Shown: positions 35,636-45,746, counted from the stretch's first letter. The stretch: 64,000 bases of DNA from Microcoleus sp. FACHB-61 (GCA_014695295.1 JACJNY010000007.1:62001-126000), one strand, 5' to 3'. Program-made: numbers and translations. Notes: generated by a model from the letters alone, not told the origin.

Positions 35636-37927
35636 CTATTGAGAACTACGCAGCGCAGTTTTTTCGCGATCGATCTTTAAAATCAAAACACCCAAAGGCG
35701 GCAAACACAAGTCGATCGAGTAAGGGCTGTTGTGGAACCACCACTCATCAGTCCACTTGCCTCCCAAATTCCCCATATTGCTACCGCCGTACTCCCGCGC
35801 GTCGCTGTTAAATAACTCCGTATAGAAACCCGGTTCCGGCACTCCTACCCGATAGTGAGAGTGCGGCTGTGGTGTAAAATTGCACACCGTCACCACAAAC
35901 TCGTCGCCATCCTTCTCTCGGCGCACAAAGGCCACGACACTGTGCCGGTTGTCGGTGCAATCAATCCACTCAAACCCATCCTCAGCAAAATCTTGACTGT
36001 AAAGTGCCGTTTCGCTGCGGTACAAATTGTTCAAATCCTTAAAAAACAGCTTCAACTTTTGGTGCGGATCGAATTGCAGCAACTGCCACTGCAAATCTCC
36101 CCAAACGTTCCACTCGTGCCACTGACCGAACTCCATCCCCATAAAGATCGTTTTCTTTCCGGGATGAGCAAACATAAAAGTAAACAAACACCGCACGTTT
36201 GCAAACTTTTGCCATTCGTCCCCTGGCATTTTCCCGATGATGTGAGCCTTGCCGTGGACTACCTCATCGTGGGACAAAGCCAGCATGAAATTCTCGCTGT
36301 GGTTGTACCACATACTGAAAGTTATGTTGTTCTGGTGGAACTGGCGGAACCACGGGTCCATGTGGAAATAGTCGAGCATATCGTGCATCCAACCCATGTT
36401 CCACTTCAGGTTGAAGCCCAAACCGCCTACATAGGTCGGCCAAGATACCATCGGCCAAGAGGTAGATTCTTCGGCGATCGACAGCGCACCTGGGAAATAG
36501 CTAAAAATGACGTGATTCGCCTGCCGCAGAAAATCTGCAGCCTCGATATTTTCGCGACCTCCGTACTGGTTGGTCAACCATTCTCCGGGTTCGCGGCAGT
36601 AATCCAAATAAAGCATCGATGCCACCGCATCTACGCGAATCCCGTCGATGTGGTACTTGTCAAACCAGAACAGAGCGTTTGATACTAGGAAATTCCGCAC
36701 TTCGTTGCGGCCGTAGTTAAATACTAGGGTTCCCCACTCTTTGTGCTCGCCCTTGCGGGGGTCGGCGTGTTCGTACAAGTGAGTTCCGTCAAAGAAAGCC
36801 AAACCGTGGCCGTCTTTCGGGAAATGTCCCGGTACCCAGTCCACCAGTACGCCAATGCCGTTGGCGTGGCACTGGTCAACAAAATACATGAAATCTTCAG
36901 GTGTGCCGTAGCGGGAAGTTGGGGCAAAATAACCGGTGACTTGATAGCCCCAAGAACCGTCGAAAGGATGTTCGGCGATCGGCAGCATTTCGATGTGGGT
37001 GAATCCCAAATCTTTAACGTAGGGAATCAGCCGATCGGCCAATTCCCGGTAAGTCAGAAAGCGTGCCCCGGGATTCAGTTCCGAAACCTGCACGGCGGGT
37101 TGTATTTCCCCATTTGGTAGCACGGCGGGTTCGTCAGTAGCGGCGTGCAGCCAAGAACCGATGTGGCATTCGTAAACCGAAACCGGCTGCGTTAGTTGGT
37201 CTGTGTGCCGCCGCTGTTCGATCCAAGCGCTGTCGTGCCAAGTGTAGGTGCTTAAGTCGGTGACAATTGATGCTGTTTTCGGTCGCACTTCTTGCTGGAA
37301 ACCGTAAGGATCGGACTTTTCGTAGGGATGTCCGTCTTGGTTTTTCACTTCGTATTTGTAGTGAGTTCCCACTTCTAGTCCCGGAATAAATAATTCCCAG
37401 ATGCCGTTTTGCGATTTCCGCATTTGATGTTTGCGGCCGTCCCAATAGTTGAAATCTCCTAAAACAGAGACATTGCGAGCATTCGGAGCCCAAACGGCAA
37501 AATATACTCCTGCGACGCCGTCTACGTCGGTGAGGTGGGCCCCGAGTTTTTCGTAAATCCGGTGGTGGTTGCCTTCTGAGAATAAGTGAAGGTCAAATTC
37601 TGTGAGTTTGGGCGATCGAAAGGCGTAGGGGTCGTAGATAAAGCGATCGTGTTCTCCTTCTTTGACCCGCAGTTGATAGTTTGCTAGCTCTGGGGTTTCG
37701 ATCGTACATTCAAAAAAGTGAGGGTGATGATCTGATTTCATCGGGTATTCGGCCCTGGCCTCGGGCACAACTACCGATACCGAATCCGCATTCGGCAGAT
37801 AAGCTCGGACGACCCAGACTTTTTTGCCATTTTCTTCGATCGCGTGGGGGCCTAGCACTTCAAATGGATCGTGGTGCTGATTCCAAACTATTCGGTCAAT
37901 CTGTTCAAAGGGGACGGTCGCGGGCAT
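35636..37927 (-). CDS. glgB: 1,4-alpha-glucan branching enzyme
   Basis: A 763-residue GH13 enzyme introducing alpha-1,6 branches into glycogen. It has two N-terminal carbohydrate-binding-like domains (about 20-110 and 120-220, [20 protein letters not shown]) and the barrel with [35 protein letters not shown] (nucleophile Asp433), [10 protein letters not shown] (acid/base Glu486/487) and [10 protein letters not shown]. The C-terminal all-beta domain is complete. Family-typical length. Single gene with no glycogen partner nearby. Confidence 0.97.
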   Translation of the reverse strand: MPATVPFEQIDRIVWNQHHDPFEVLGPHAIEENGKKVWVVRAYLPNADSVSVVVPEARAEYPMKSDHHPHFFECTIETPELANYQLRVKEGEHDRFIYDPYAFRSPKLTEFDLHLFSEGNHHRIYEKLGAHLTDVDGVAGVYFAVWAPNARNVSVLGDFNYWDGRKHQMRKSQNGIWELFIPGLEVGTHYKYEVKNQDGHPYEKSDPYGFQQEVRPKTASIVTDLSTYTWHDSAWIEQRRHTDQLTQPVSVYECHIGSWLHAATDEPAVLPNGEIQPAVQVSELNPGARFLTYRELADRLIPYVKDLGFTHIEMLPIAEHPFDGSWGYQVTGYFAPTSRYGTPEDFMYFVDQCHANGIGVLVDWVPGHFPKDGHGLAFFDGTHLYEHADPRKGEHKEWGTLVFNYGRNEVRNFLVSNALFWFDKYHIDGIRVDAVASMLYLDYCREPGEWLTNQYGGRENIEAADFLRQANHVIFSYFPGALSIAEESTSWPMVSWPTYVGGLGFNLKWNMGWMHDMLDYFHMDPWFRQFHQNNITFSMWYNHSENFMLALSHDEVVHGKAHIIGKMPGDEWQKFANVRCLFTFMFAHPGKKTIFMGMEFGQWHEWNVWGDLQWQLLQFDPHQKLKLFFKDLNNLYRSETALYSQDFAEDGFEWIDCTDNRHSVVAFVRREKDGDEFVVTVCNFTPQPHSHYRVGVPEPGFYTELFNSDAREYGGSNMGNLGGKWTDEWWFHNSPYSIDLCLPPLGVLILKIDREKTALRSSQ

Positions 37928-38290
37928 AAAACTACTTACCTCAATCTTTTGACTAAATGGCTTTCAAAACCTAGAGCGGCGCTGCACTTTACATTTCGAT
38001 ACATTTTTGATCGCTAATCCTACCACTGATTAGCATAATTTTGCCGGCCGCGGCTCCAGTGCGCGCCCTTGCGCACACAGCAGGCAATCTTATTACCTTG
38101 CCGGCAGCCGAGCTGGGGTTTTACTGCTAACTTCTAAGTATAGAAATATTAAAACAAATTGAAAAACTTATATTTTCTCTCAAATATCCTTGACTTTTTA
38201 TCAAATATGTGATAATCAATTTTTTTCCAAACTATTGTCGATTTGTGGCTGCCGGAGGGTCAAGGAGAGTATGTGTTGGGGAGCAGCTAA
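37928..38290. other. Intergenic region, nothing recognised
   Basis: About 360 bases upstream of glgB and downstream of the glutathione S-transferase remnant. It includes a GC-rich palindromic stretch CCGGCCGCGGC near 38044 and an A/T-rich part before 38220. The glgB promoter is presumably here but no consensus was clear. Confidence 0.45.
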
Positions 38291-39012
38291 TCATTGAACA
38301 GGAATTTTCAGGCAGGGACATCGCCCGATCGATAGACTTTCAAATCCCGGAGGCTGGGTTTCCCCACAAAGTCCGTGAATTTGGGCAATGCGCTCAACCA
38401 GCCAAGGATGGCCAAGTCGGTATTGAGGAATCAAAGCTAAAGCACTCAGCAGGGCGGCAGCAGCAATATCTGCCACGCTCAAGGAATTTCTTACCAAATA
38501 GGCTCCATCCTGCCAGCGACGGTGCAACCAATCTAAAGCAGCACTCAGGCGTAACGGGAGCGAGTTTTGCCGAGGCAGGGTTAATGCCAAACTGGCGGCG
38601 CGCGAATTGAATCACTAACTGGCTCTAAACAGTGGGGCCGATTTGCTTGCCCGCACCGGCGCGGAACTCGCAGTAAACAAATCGAGTAGCCATGCCGATG
38701 CTTTCATCGAGCCAGTCTTCAAGTATCCAAGCCTGAGCTTGCTTTTCTCTCGTCTGCGGGCAACAGCGGTCGGGAAGGAAAGCGAGACTCGATCGAGTGC
38801 AAAATTTGCGTCGAGTCTGCGATCGCCTCCGGTTGACCTTCGAGTTGAGGCAGCAGCACTGGCACTGTCTTCAAACCTCCCGTCAGAGACTTGAGTTTCA
38901 AAACGTGCAGGCCGGGAGTCAAATTTTCAACTTCAAAGGGGATGCCCTTGTAACCGAGCGCTAAGCGGACTTTGCGGCAGTAAGGGGATGTACGGAACTG
39001 TAGTAAAAGCAT
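38291..39012 (-). pseudogene. Glutathione S-transferase, frameshifted
   Basis: The N-terminal thioredoxin-like domain is intact from ATG 39012: MLLLQFRTSPYCRKVRLALG, PEAIADSTQILHSIESRFP. After ADERK a frameshift moves the continuation AQAWILEDWLDESIGMATRF into another frame, an in-frame TAG follows KQIGPTV, and a further shift is needed to reach ALDWLHRRWQDGAYLVRNSL, SVADIAAAALLSAL and the C-terminus at 38291. Every part of a full GST is recognisable, so the gene decayed recently by small lesions. Confidence 0.85.
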
Positions 39013-39131
39013 CAGACTACAACTAACACCCAACTTGAGGCCTAGACCTCTGAGATGAAAAAATGCGAGGAGCGAACGATTTTTCACCTGGAGGCTAGGC
39101 TCGTTGGGCAAACACTCTCGGATCGCCCTAG

Positions 39132-39398
39132 TTAGGGAGACGTTCTAGGAGAAGGGGAAGCTTTTCCACCAGCCCCAGCTCCACCAGCCCCAGCTCCACC
39201 AGCCCCAGGAGTGGACTTTGGAGATGGAGTAGAAGCAGGAGTAGTAGTAGTAGTGCCAGCGCCGCCAGTGCCACCAGTGCCACCAGTGCCGCCCGGAGTG
39301 GGGCTAGAGCCACCGCCGCCGCCGGTATCTCCTCCGCAGGCGCCGAGGGCTACTGCCAAGCCCACGACCAAAGTCAAACGAATTAATCCCTTGTTCAT
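39132..39398 (-). CDS. Glycine/threonine-rich small lipoprotein
   Basis: An 88-residue protein with a lipoprotein signal peptide (MNKGLIRLTLVVGLAVALGA, lipobox LGAC, lipidated Cys20). The mature part is low complexity: GGDTGGGGGSSP, three GGT repeats, a TTTTT run and three GAGGA-type repeats. The DNA shows matching tandem units (CCACCAGTG, CACCAGCCCCAGCTC), so length probably varies between strains. A strong AAGGAG site lies 6 bases before the ATG. Probably a membrane-tethered spacer; no function known. Confidence 0.75.
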   Translation of the reverse strand: MNKGLIRLTLVVGLAVALGACGGDTGGGGGSSPTPGGTGGTGGTGGAGTTTTTPASTPSPKSTPGAGGAGAGGAGAGGKASPSPRTSP

Positions 39399-39745
39399 AA
39401 AAACTCCTTAAGATTGAAAACCCATCGCAAGGAAGGGAATAGTGTACTTCAGAAACAATGCTGGCACGAATAGATCAACGATTCGCTCGTTGATTACAAT
39501 ACTGCATTTATTAATAAATTTCACATGGATTATCGCTAACCGGCAAAGATTTCTTTTTTTTTTGCAAATCCTGAAGTCAAAGAGACCGGTGGTAGGATGG
39601 GTTTGTTGGCTTGTGAGGTATCTTTGGTAAGGATGGTAAGGATAACCCATCGAACCCAGATTGCCACAACTGGCGCTCGTCGAGACAAAAAACTCTTAAG
39701 CTCAATCAAGCTGAAGCTACCCCACTTTACGTATTGGTGAACTCT
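39399..39745. other. Intergenic region, nothing recognised
   Basis: A divergent promoter region between the lipoprotein gene (minus) and the FtsL-like gene (plus). It has a T9 run at 39554-39562 and no clear consensus promoter. No gene seen. Confidence 0.4.
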
Positions 39746-40321
39746 ATGACCGCTGCTATCAGATCCCCGGATTCTCCCCGCTCCCGATCGACCCGCAAAC
39801 CCGCTGCTGGCGCAGCCAAAAGCAAAGTTACTTCTCTTGCCCGAGCTAGGCGGGCGAAGACAGGCCCGGTATTGCCCAACTACTCGCCAGCAGACGAACA
39901 GGCTCAGGCTCGGCAGTCCGCATCGGTGCTGAAAGTCATGCCAGCTCGCCAGCAGCAGCCAGTGTGGTTGCGATCGCTCCTGCAGGCACAGCGCGCCTCC
40001 TCAGTGGCAGCGCTTATGCTTTTGGGCGGTGCTCTGAGTCTCTACGGCTTGACTGTTTACGGCGAGCAGCGCTGGAGTCAGGATTATCAAAAACTGGAAA
40101 CTCTGCGCCTCCAGGAACAGCAGTTGAGTGCTGCTAGCGAAGTCTTGAAACACCAACTTGCTAAAGAAGCCCAAAATCCAGAAACCGGTTTGGCTCCGCA
40201 GAATCCTGGAAACACGATTTTCTTGCAGCCGGCCCCTGAAACCCGATCGCCCTTGGCGGCACCAAACTCTGAGCCCGCTCTCAAGAATGGAGCCGGTGTG
40301 GAAACACCGCTGGGCTATTAA
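39746..40321 (+). CDS. FtsL-like single-pass membrane protein
   Basis: A 191-residue protein with a basic Ser/Arg/Ala-rich N-terminus (1-75), one transmembrane helix (SSVAALMLLGGALSLYGLTV, about residues 90-109), a short periplasmic coiled coil (QKLETLRLQEQQLSAASEVL) and a Pro/Asn-rich tail. That topology, and its place 292 bases before a class B penicillin-binding protein, suit a cyanobacterial FtsL-like division protein. ATG at 39746 is chosen; an upstream TTG would add four residues. Sequence alone is weakly diagnostic. Confidence 0.65.
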   Translation: MTAAIRSPDSPRSRSTRKPAAGAAKSKVTSLARARRAKTGPVLPNYSPADEQAQARQSASVLKVMPARQQQPVWLRSLLQAQRASSVAALMLLGGALSLYGLTVYGEQRWSQDYQKLETLRLQEQQLSAASEVLKHQLAKEAQNPETGLAPQNPGNTIFLQPAPETRSPLAAPNSEPALKNGAGVETPLGY

Positions 40322-40613
40322 GCCTGTGTCAAAGCGGAGAGTGCCCTCCGGGCCTGAGTGTCCGAGGGCCTGAGAATTTGAGGATCTAATTTCTTTTTTG
40401 ACTTTTTTGCAACTCGCGATCGATTTCCTTGTTGCAACCGGAAGTTAAAAATTAAAACTTATTAACACGGCTTCAAAAAAAATGCAACTGTAGGTCCGAT
40501 CCAAACCTTGATAGCGATCGCTCATTCCCAAGTTTTTAATTTTCTATTATAAAATCAAAAATCTAAATTCTAAATTCTAGAATGATCAAACTTGCTATTG
40601 AATTTTTAATGCC

Positions 40614-42542
40614 ATGAGCTACGACCCCCGTTTTGACCGCTACAGATCGCCGGACTTGAAACGCCCAAAACCGTCGGGCGATTCCCTACGGGATAGCTTC
40701 GCCGCGCGTACTGGATGGGGAAAAGAAGCCAAACCTAGAGCGAACGGCAGTTTCGGCAGATCGCCACAACAGGCGGCTCGACCTTGGGGGCGGCCGGTGG
40801 AGCGTTTAAAACCCAGGAGGTTCCGGTTGTGGGCCGTGTGGGCGGTGTTGATGCTGGGGGGGCTGGGGCTGGCTGTGAATTTGTTTTATTTGCAGGTGAC
40901 GCGAGCTCCGGCGCTGCGCAAACAAGCGGAGCAGCAGCAAACTCTCAAAACTAAGCCGTTTGTGCCGAGACGCCCGATTGTTGACCGCGCGGGGAATGTT
41001 TTGGCGATCGACAGACAGGTGTACACGCTCTACGCTCACCCGAAGTTGTTTAACCACTCGAAGGCGGAAGTTGCTGCTAAATTGGCTCCGATGCTGGCGA
41101 TCGAACTGAGTCCGGGTACTACGTCGGAAACTGAACTGCTGCGCAGGTTTAATCTGGGTGAAACCGGTATTACAATTGCGGATTCTCTGCCTCAAGAGGT
41201 GGCGGATCGCATCGGCCAGATGCAAATTAAAGAGAGTCCGGTGGATGGCCTGGAGTTGCTGCGCCAGCAGCAGCGTTTTTACCCGCAACAGGAGTTGGCG
41301 GCGGATATCCTCGGTTATGTGGACGGGGAACGGAAGGGACAAGCTGGGGTGGAATACAGCCAGCAGAATTTGCTGGAACGATCGATGCCGTCGATTCAGT
41401 TTAGCAGGTCGAGCAATGGGAATTGGGTTCCCGATCGGCTGACGGCGGGATTTGTGCAGCTTGATGACTTGAAATTGCAACTGACGATCGACAGTCGCTT
41501 GCAGCGGGCGGCGCGAATGGCTCTCAAGGAAAAAATGAAGGAGCACGAAGCGAAGCGGGGCACGGTGATCGTGATGGATGCCCGTAACGGGGAATTGCTG
41601 TCAGTGGTAGCGGAACCTTCTTATGATCCGAATCAATATTTTAATTTCGATTTGTCGCGCTATAAAAATTGGGCTGTAACTGATGTTTATGAGCCTGGTT
41701 CGACTTTTAAAGCGATTAATGTGGCGATCGCTCTGGAAGCGGGTGCGGTGACACCTAATACTGTGTTTAGGGATGAAGGTCGGATTTACATGGATGTCTG
41801 GACTATCCAAAATTCCGATTACCAGCAGGCAGGCGCGCGCGGCCCTTCAACTGTTACTGAGATTTTGAAATATTCTAGCAATGTGGGGATGGTACACGTA
41901 ATGAGAAGTATGAAAGCTTCTCTTTACTATCAAGCTTTAGAAAAACTCGGACTCGGACAAACTGCAGGAACTGATTTGCCTTTTGAGGTAAGCAGCCAGC
42001 TTAAAAATCGAGAACAATTTATTAACTCTCCGGTGGAAGTTGCTACTACGGCTTTCGGGCAGGGTTTTTCGATTACTCCGATGCAGTTGGTGCAGCTTAA
42101 CGGTGCTTTGGCTAACGGCGGCAAGTTGGTCACTCCTCACGTTGTGCGGGGACTTTTTGATAGGGACGGTGAAGCTTATTGGAAGCTTCCGAGGCCGGTT
42201 CCGAAGCAGGTTTTTTCGCCGGAAACTACTAAGCAGGTGTTAGAAATGATGGAAACTGTGGTTGATGGTGGTACGGGGAAAGCTGCACAAATTCCTGGGT
42301 ATCGGATTGCTGGGAAAACGGGGACGGCTCAAAAAGCTAATGCTGGTGGGGGTTATTCTAAGAACGCGATTATTACTAGCTTTGTGGGGATAATGCCTGT
42401 GGAGGCTCCTCGGTATGTGGTTTTGGCGGTGATTGATGAGCCTAAGGAGGGTTCTTCGGGGGGTACGGTGGCGGCGCCGATTGTTGAGTCGGTGATGGAG
42501 GCGCTGATTTCTATTGAGAAGATTGCGCCGAGTAAGAAGTAG
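40614..42542 (+). CDS. Class B penicillin-binding protein (FtsI/PBP2-like)
   Basis: A 642-residue peptidoglycan transpeptidase. A cytoplasmic basic N-terminus, one membrane helix (about 71-94), a pedestal domain with RPIVDRAGNVLAI, then the transpeptidase with SxxK STFK (363-366), SxN SSN (421-423) and KTGTAQ near residue 565. It should cross-link septal or cell-wall peptidoglycan in the periplasm. The FtsL-like gene upstream supports the division-type FtsI assignment. The stop is followed directly by the REP repeat array. Confidence 0.93.
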   Translation: MSYDPRFDRYRSPDLKRPKPSGDSLRDSFAARTGWGKEAKPRANGSFGRSPQQAARPWGRPVERLKPRRFRLWAVWAVLMLGGLGLAVNLFYLQVTRAPALRKQAEQQQTLKTKPFVPRRPIVDRAGNVLAIDRQVYTLYAHPKLFNHSKAEVAAKLAPMLAIELSPGTTSETELLRRFNLGETGITIADSLPQEVADRIGQMQIKESPVDGLELLRQQQRFYPQQELAADILGYVDGERKGQAGVEYSQQNLLERSMPSIQFSRSSNGNWVPDRLTAGFVQLDDLKLQLTIDSRLQRAARMALKEKMKEHEAKRGTVIVMDARNGELLSVVAEPSYDPNQYFNFDLSRYKNWAVTDVYEPGSTFKAINVAIALEAGAVTPNTVFRDEGRIYMDVWTIQNSDYQQAGARGPSTVTEILKYSSNVGMVHVMRSMKASLYYQALEKLGLGQTAGTDLPFEVSSQLKNREQFINSPVEVATTAFGQGFSITPMQLVQLNGALANGGKLVTPHVVRGLFDRDGEAYWKLPRPVPKQVFSPETTKQVLEMMETVVDGGTGKAAQIPGYRIAGKTGTAQKANAGGGYSKNAIITSFVGIMPVEAPRYVVLAVIDEPKEGSSGGTVAAPIVESVMEALISIEKIAPSKK

Positions 42543-42574
42543 TTGATTATATTATATGTGGTGTCATGAATTGA

Positions 42575-43290
42575 TATCGCATATAAGCATCGACCACACG
42601 GCTATGGAGGACACGGCAGTGCCGTTTCCCTACTCGAAAATAATCGATCGCCCCCGAGGATGTAACGAGCGACAACACGGCAATTGAGGACAGGGCAATG
42701 CCGTTTCCCTACCCCAAATTTATCTATTAATTATTGTAGGGACACGGCACTGCCGTGTCCTGATTTCTATCGAAAACACGGCTGTGGAGGACACGGCAAT
42801 GCCGTTTCCCTACCCCAAAATTATCTATTAATTATTGTAGGGACACGGCACTGCCCTGTCCTGATTTCTATGGAAAACACGGCTGTGGAGGACACGGCAA
42901 TGCCGTTTCCCTACCCCAAAATTATCTATTAATTATTGTAGGGACACGGCACTGCCGTGTCCTGATTTCTATCGAAAACTGTGGAGGACACGGCAATGCC
43001 GTCTCCCTACCCCAAATTTATCTATTAATTATTGTAGGGACACGGCAGTGCCGTGTCCTGATTTCTATGGAAAACACGGCTGTGGAGGACACGGCAATGC
43101 CGTTTTCCTACCCCAAAATTATCTATTAATTATTGTAGGGACACGGCAGTGCCGTGTCCTGATTTCTATCGAAAACACGGCTGTGGAGGACACGGCAATG
43201 CCGTTTCCCTACCCCAAAATTATCTATTAATTATTGTAGGGACACGGCAGTGCCGTGTCCTGATGCCTGCCGTGTCCTGATTCCGTCGGT
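42575..43290. repeat. REP array 1 (101-bp tandem units)
   Basis: After one or two units of the type seen in array 2 (42575-42690), a 101-base unit repeats about six times to 43281; one unit is 96 bases because ACACGGC-like bases are missing near 42980. Each unit contains two palindromes in opposite orientation: GGACACGGCAATGCCGTTTC then CCTAC, and GTAGGGACACGGCACTGCCG then TGTCC, separated by TATCTATTAATTATT. This is the REP/inverted-REP arrangement (BIME) of RAYT systems. Confidence 0.92.
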
Positions 43291-43315
43291 TTCTATACAA
43301 ACCGTATTTTTATAT

Positions 43316-43894
43316 TTAAAAACGCAAATCTAGCAAAATAGGGTGATTTTTCTGATGTTCTAATTTCTCAGGATTTTGACCCCAACGCTGAGGATTATTG
43401 ATGATGTATTGCCTTTTGCAATTCAAAGTTTTTTCATCGCGGATAATTGATTCGTGAAAGCCATCTTGCCAGACAGGAACTTCTGTTGTTTGGCAGAACT
43501 TATGAATGAATCTTGTAACAGCACCTTTATACGAACGGATCGCGGTAGGAATAGAACTGCGAACGGGTTGACCAAATTGTTCCGGGGTAGGGACACGCCT
43601 TGGCTGTGCCTTTACTGGGGTATTGTCAACGATCGCCAACAGTCCATGTACATGATCGGGCATAATTACAAAGGTATCTAATTGAAAGCGGGAAAAATGA
43701 TTGGGAATGTCTAACCAACAAATGTGGGCAAGATAACCTAAAAAATTTAATCGCATTTGACCGTCAATCACCTCGCCGAATATACATTGTCGTGCCTCGG
43801 TGCAAATGGTAATATGATAAACGCCCGGTTGAGTGTAATCGTATCCTTTAAGACGAACAGAACGGCGGTGGTGTTTTTGTGGGTCGTAAGGCAT
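43316..43894 (-). CDS. REP-associated tyrosine transposase (RAYT)
   Basis: A 192-residue Y1 transposase of the IS200-like HUH superfamily. HUH motif: FVIMPDHVHGLLAIV (His81, His83). Catalytic tyrosine: probably Tyr163 in NCKRQYIINNPQRW. N-terminal RRSVRLKGYDYTQPGVYHIT is characteristic of the RAYT group. Such enzymes nick REP palindromes and are thought to spread them. It lies exactly between two large arrays of one palindrome family. Residues about 94-108 (VKAQPRRVPTPE) are encoded by a stretch itself resembling the REP (GTAGGGACACGCCTTGGCTG at 43588-43607). Confidence 0.93.
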   Translation of the reverse strand: MPYDPQKHHRRSVRLKGYDYTQPGVYHITICTEARQCIFGEVIDGQMRLNFLGYLAHICWLDIPNHFSRFQLDTFVIMPDHVHGLLAIVDNTPVKAQPRRVPTPEQFGQPVRSSIPTAIRSYKGAVTRFIHKFCQTTEVPVWQDGFHESIIRDEKTLNCKRQYIINNPQRWGQNPEKLEHQKNHPILLDLRF

Positions 43895-43982
43895 GGTATG
43901 AAAATAGCATTGTTGGAATATAAAAATTGTAGGGAAACGGCACTGCCGTTTCCTAATTTCGGGTAACGGGTAAAATTAACCG

Positions 43983-44711
43983 GATCGCATATAACCATCG
44001 ACAACACGGCTATTGAGGACACGGCAGTGCCGTTTCCCTACCCCAAAATAATCGCTCGGGCGCGATCGCATATAACCATCGACAACGAGGCTATTGAGGA
44101 CACGGCAGTGCCGTTTCCCTACTCCAAAATAATCGCTCGGGCGCGATCGCATATAAGCATCGACAACGAGGCTATTGAGGACACGGCAGTGCCGTTTCCC
44201 TACCCCAAAATAATCGCTCGGGCGCGATCGAATATAATCATCGACAACGAGGCTATGGAGGACACGGCAGTGCCGTTTCCCTACCCCAAAATAATCGCTC
44301 GGGCGCGATCGCATATAATCATCGACAACGAGGCTATTGAGGAGACGGCAGTGCCGTTTCCCTACTCCAAAATAATCGCTCGGGCGCGATCGCATATAAT
44401 CATCGACAACGAGGCTATTGAGGACACGGCAGTGCCGTTTCCCTACCCCAAAATAATCGCTCGGGCGCGATCGCATATAATCATCGACAACGAGGCTATT
44501 GAGGAGACGGCAGTGCCGTTTCCCTACCCCAAAATAATCGCTCGGGCGCGATCGCATATAAGCATCGACAACACGGCTATTGAGGACACGGCAGTGCCGT
44601 TTCCCTACCCCAAAATAATCGCTCGGGCGCGATCGAATATAATCATCGACAACGAGGCTATTGAGGACACGGCAGTGCCGTTTCCCTACCCCAAAATAAT
44701 CGTAGCTTGCG
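43983..44711. repeat. REP array 2 (nine 81-bp tandem units)
   Basis: Nine units with exact 81-base spacing (GATCGCAT/GATCGAAT at 43983, 44064 ... 44631). Each contains GGACACGGCAGTGCCGTTTC then CCTAC, CCCAAAATAATCGCTCGGGC and GCGATCGCATATAA. Units differ only by single substitutions (ACACGG or ACGAGG; CTACCCC or CTACTCC). Because 81 is divisible by three, both strands stay open for over 240 codons. A lone copy of the palindrome at 43930-43952 lies between this array and the RAYT start. Confidence 0.95.
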
Positions 44712-44732
44712 GGGCGGCACGCCATAGTCCTG

Positions 44733-45350
44733 TCAGTAACAATATCTTCCGTCTTTAGCTGTCCGTTGTCTGTTGGAGGTGCGTTTATGTCCTAGGAGAG
44801 TGGAGATGATGATGCAGCGTTGGCTGTTTCTTAAATTGGGATGATATAGCGTTAGGGTTCCTTTCGCTCTTATACTCGTTAGGGTGCAGTCGTGGTCGCT
44901 TCGAGATACGGGACAACCTCGGTGGTTGAACATGACTCGCCGGATTGTGCCGTTTACTTTTTGCTCGTTGCTTTCGTTTACTTGGAGCACTGTTGTTTCA
45001 TCTCTATCTATTTGAATTTGCGATTCTAGGTTTTTCCATTGGTTGGCTGGTACTTGGGCGGGGGCTATGTCGGCTGGGTGAACTGCTATTTGTACATTTT
45101 CTCCTACTTCTTTGAAGCTGGCTTGCCATGAAATTTTGTCGCGCTTGGCGTTGCTGTGGGCAAGTTCCATTGCCGAATAAGCTCGATCGAGCGATGCTTT
45201 TAAACGCTGGTTGTTGATGAACATCAGCCAGGAGGGGGCGACGATCGCACTGAATATTCCTATGATTAAAATAATTATCAATAGCTCAATCATCGTAAAA
45301 CCTGCGGCAGGTGTAGTGGCTCTGCCTTTGAGCGTTTTATTTATTGACAC
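44733..45350 (-). CDS. GspH-type pseudopilin
   Basis: A 205-residue type IV pilin-like protein. A short leader ends at the prepilin peptidase site AAG/FTMIELLIIILIIG, with Glu5 present; a hydrophobic N-terminal helix follows, and FINNQRLKASLDRAYSAMEL and AHSNAKRDK match the neighbouring HpsD. Two late Cys pairs may form the pilin disulfides. The last residues (HKRTSNRQRTAKDGRYCY) may be altered, since the stop lies 22 bases from REP array 2. Probably a second HpsD-like minor pilin, cut off from hpsDCBA by a Uma2 gene. Confidence 0.85.
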   Translation of the reverse strand: MSINKTLKGRATTPAAGFTMIELLIIILIIGIFSAIVAPSWLMFINNQRLKASLDRAYSAMELAHSNAKRDKISWQASFKEVGENVQIAVHPADIAPAQVPANQWKNLESQIQIDRDETTVLQVNESNEQKVNGTIRRVMFNHRGCPVSRSDHDCTLTSIRAKGTLTLYHPNLRNSQRCIIISTLLGHKRTSNRQRTAKDGRYCY

Positions 45351-45539
45351 GTAGATGCACTCCCTGATATTTAGCTGAAAAAAAAAACAGCTAGGAGGAG
45401 CTATTTTTTATAGCGTATATTTTAACTTTTGGGTTTTGTGGCTGTGTAGATCGGTTTTTACTGAAAATTTCTGCGAATCTCACAAAGCTGCGGGTAAGGA
45501 AACGGCACTCAGGAAACGGCTGTGCGGTTTGCTTAGAGC

Positions 45540-45746
45540 AAATTTGTCGATCGCCCGATCGGATAATTCGCCCGATCGCATAAATTGCCCGATCGCCCGA
45601 TCGCATAAATTGCCCGATCGCATAAATCGCGGGTATTGATTCGATCGCCCGGTGTGGATGAGAGTCGATCGCCCGATCGGATAATTCGCGGGTATTGATT
45701 CGAGGGCAGGGTGTGGATGAGAGTCGATCGCCCGATCGCTAAATTT
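45540..45746. repeat. CGATCG-rich minisatellite
   Basis: Eleven CGATCG sites lie in about 200 bases, mostly as GCCCGATCGCATAAATT or GCCCGATCGGATAATTC units. A 59-base direct repeat (GGGTATTGATTCGA...GTGTGGATGAGAGTCGATCG) occurs from 45631 and from 45690. It lies just downstream of the Uma2 gene and overlaps its last codons. Confidence 0.85.

Noticed and set aside
43976..44758. Two long overlapping reading frames (249 and 243 codons) on opposite strands as real genes
   Set aside because: Both consist entirely of the 81-bp REP unit, whose length is divisible by three; openness is explained by periodicity. Kept only as a finding.
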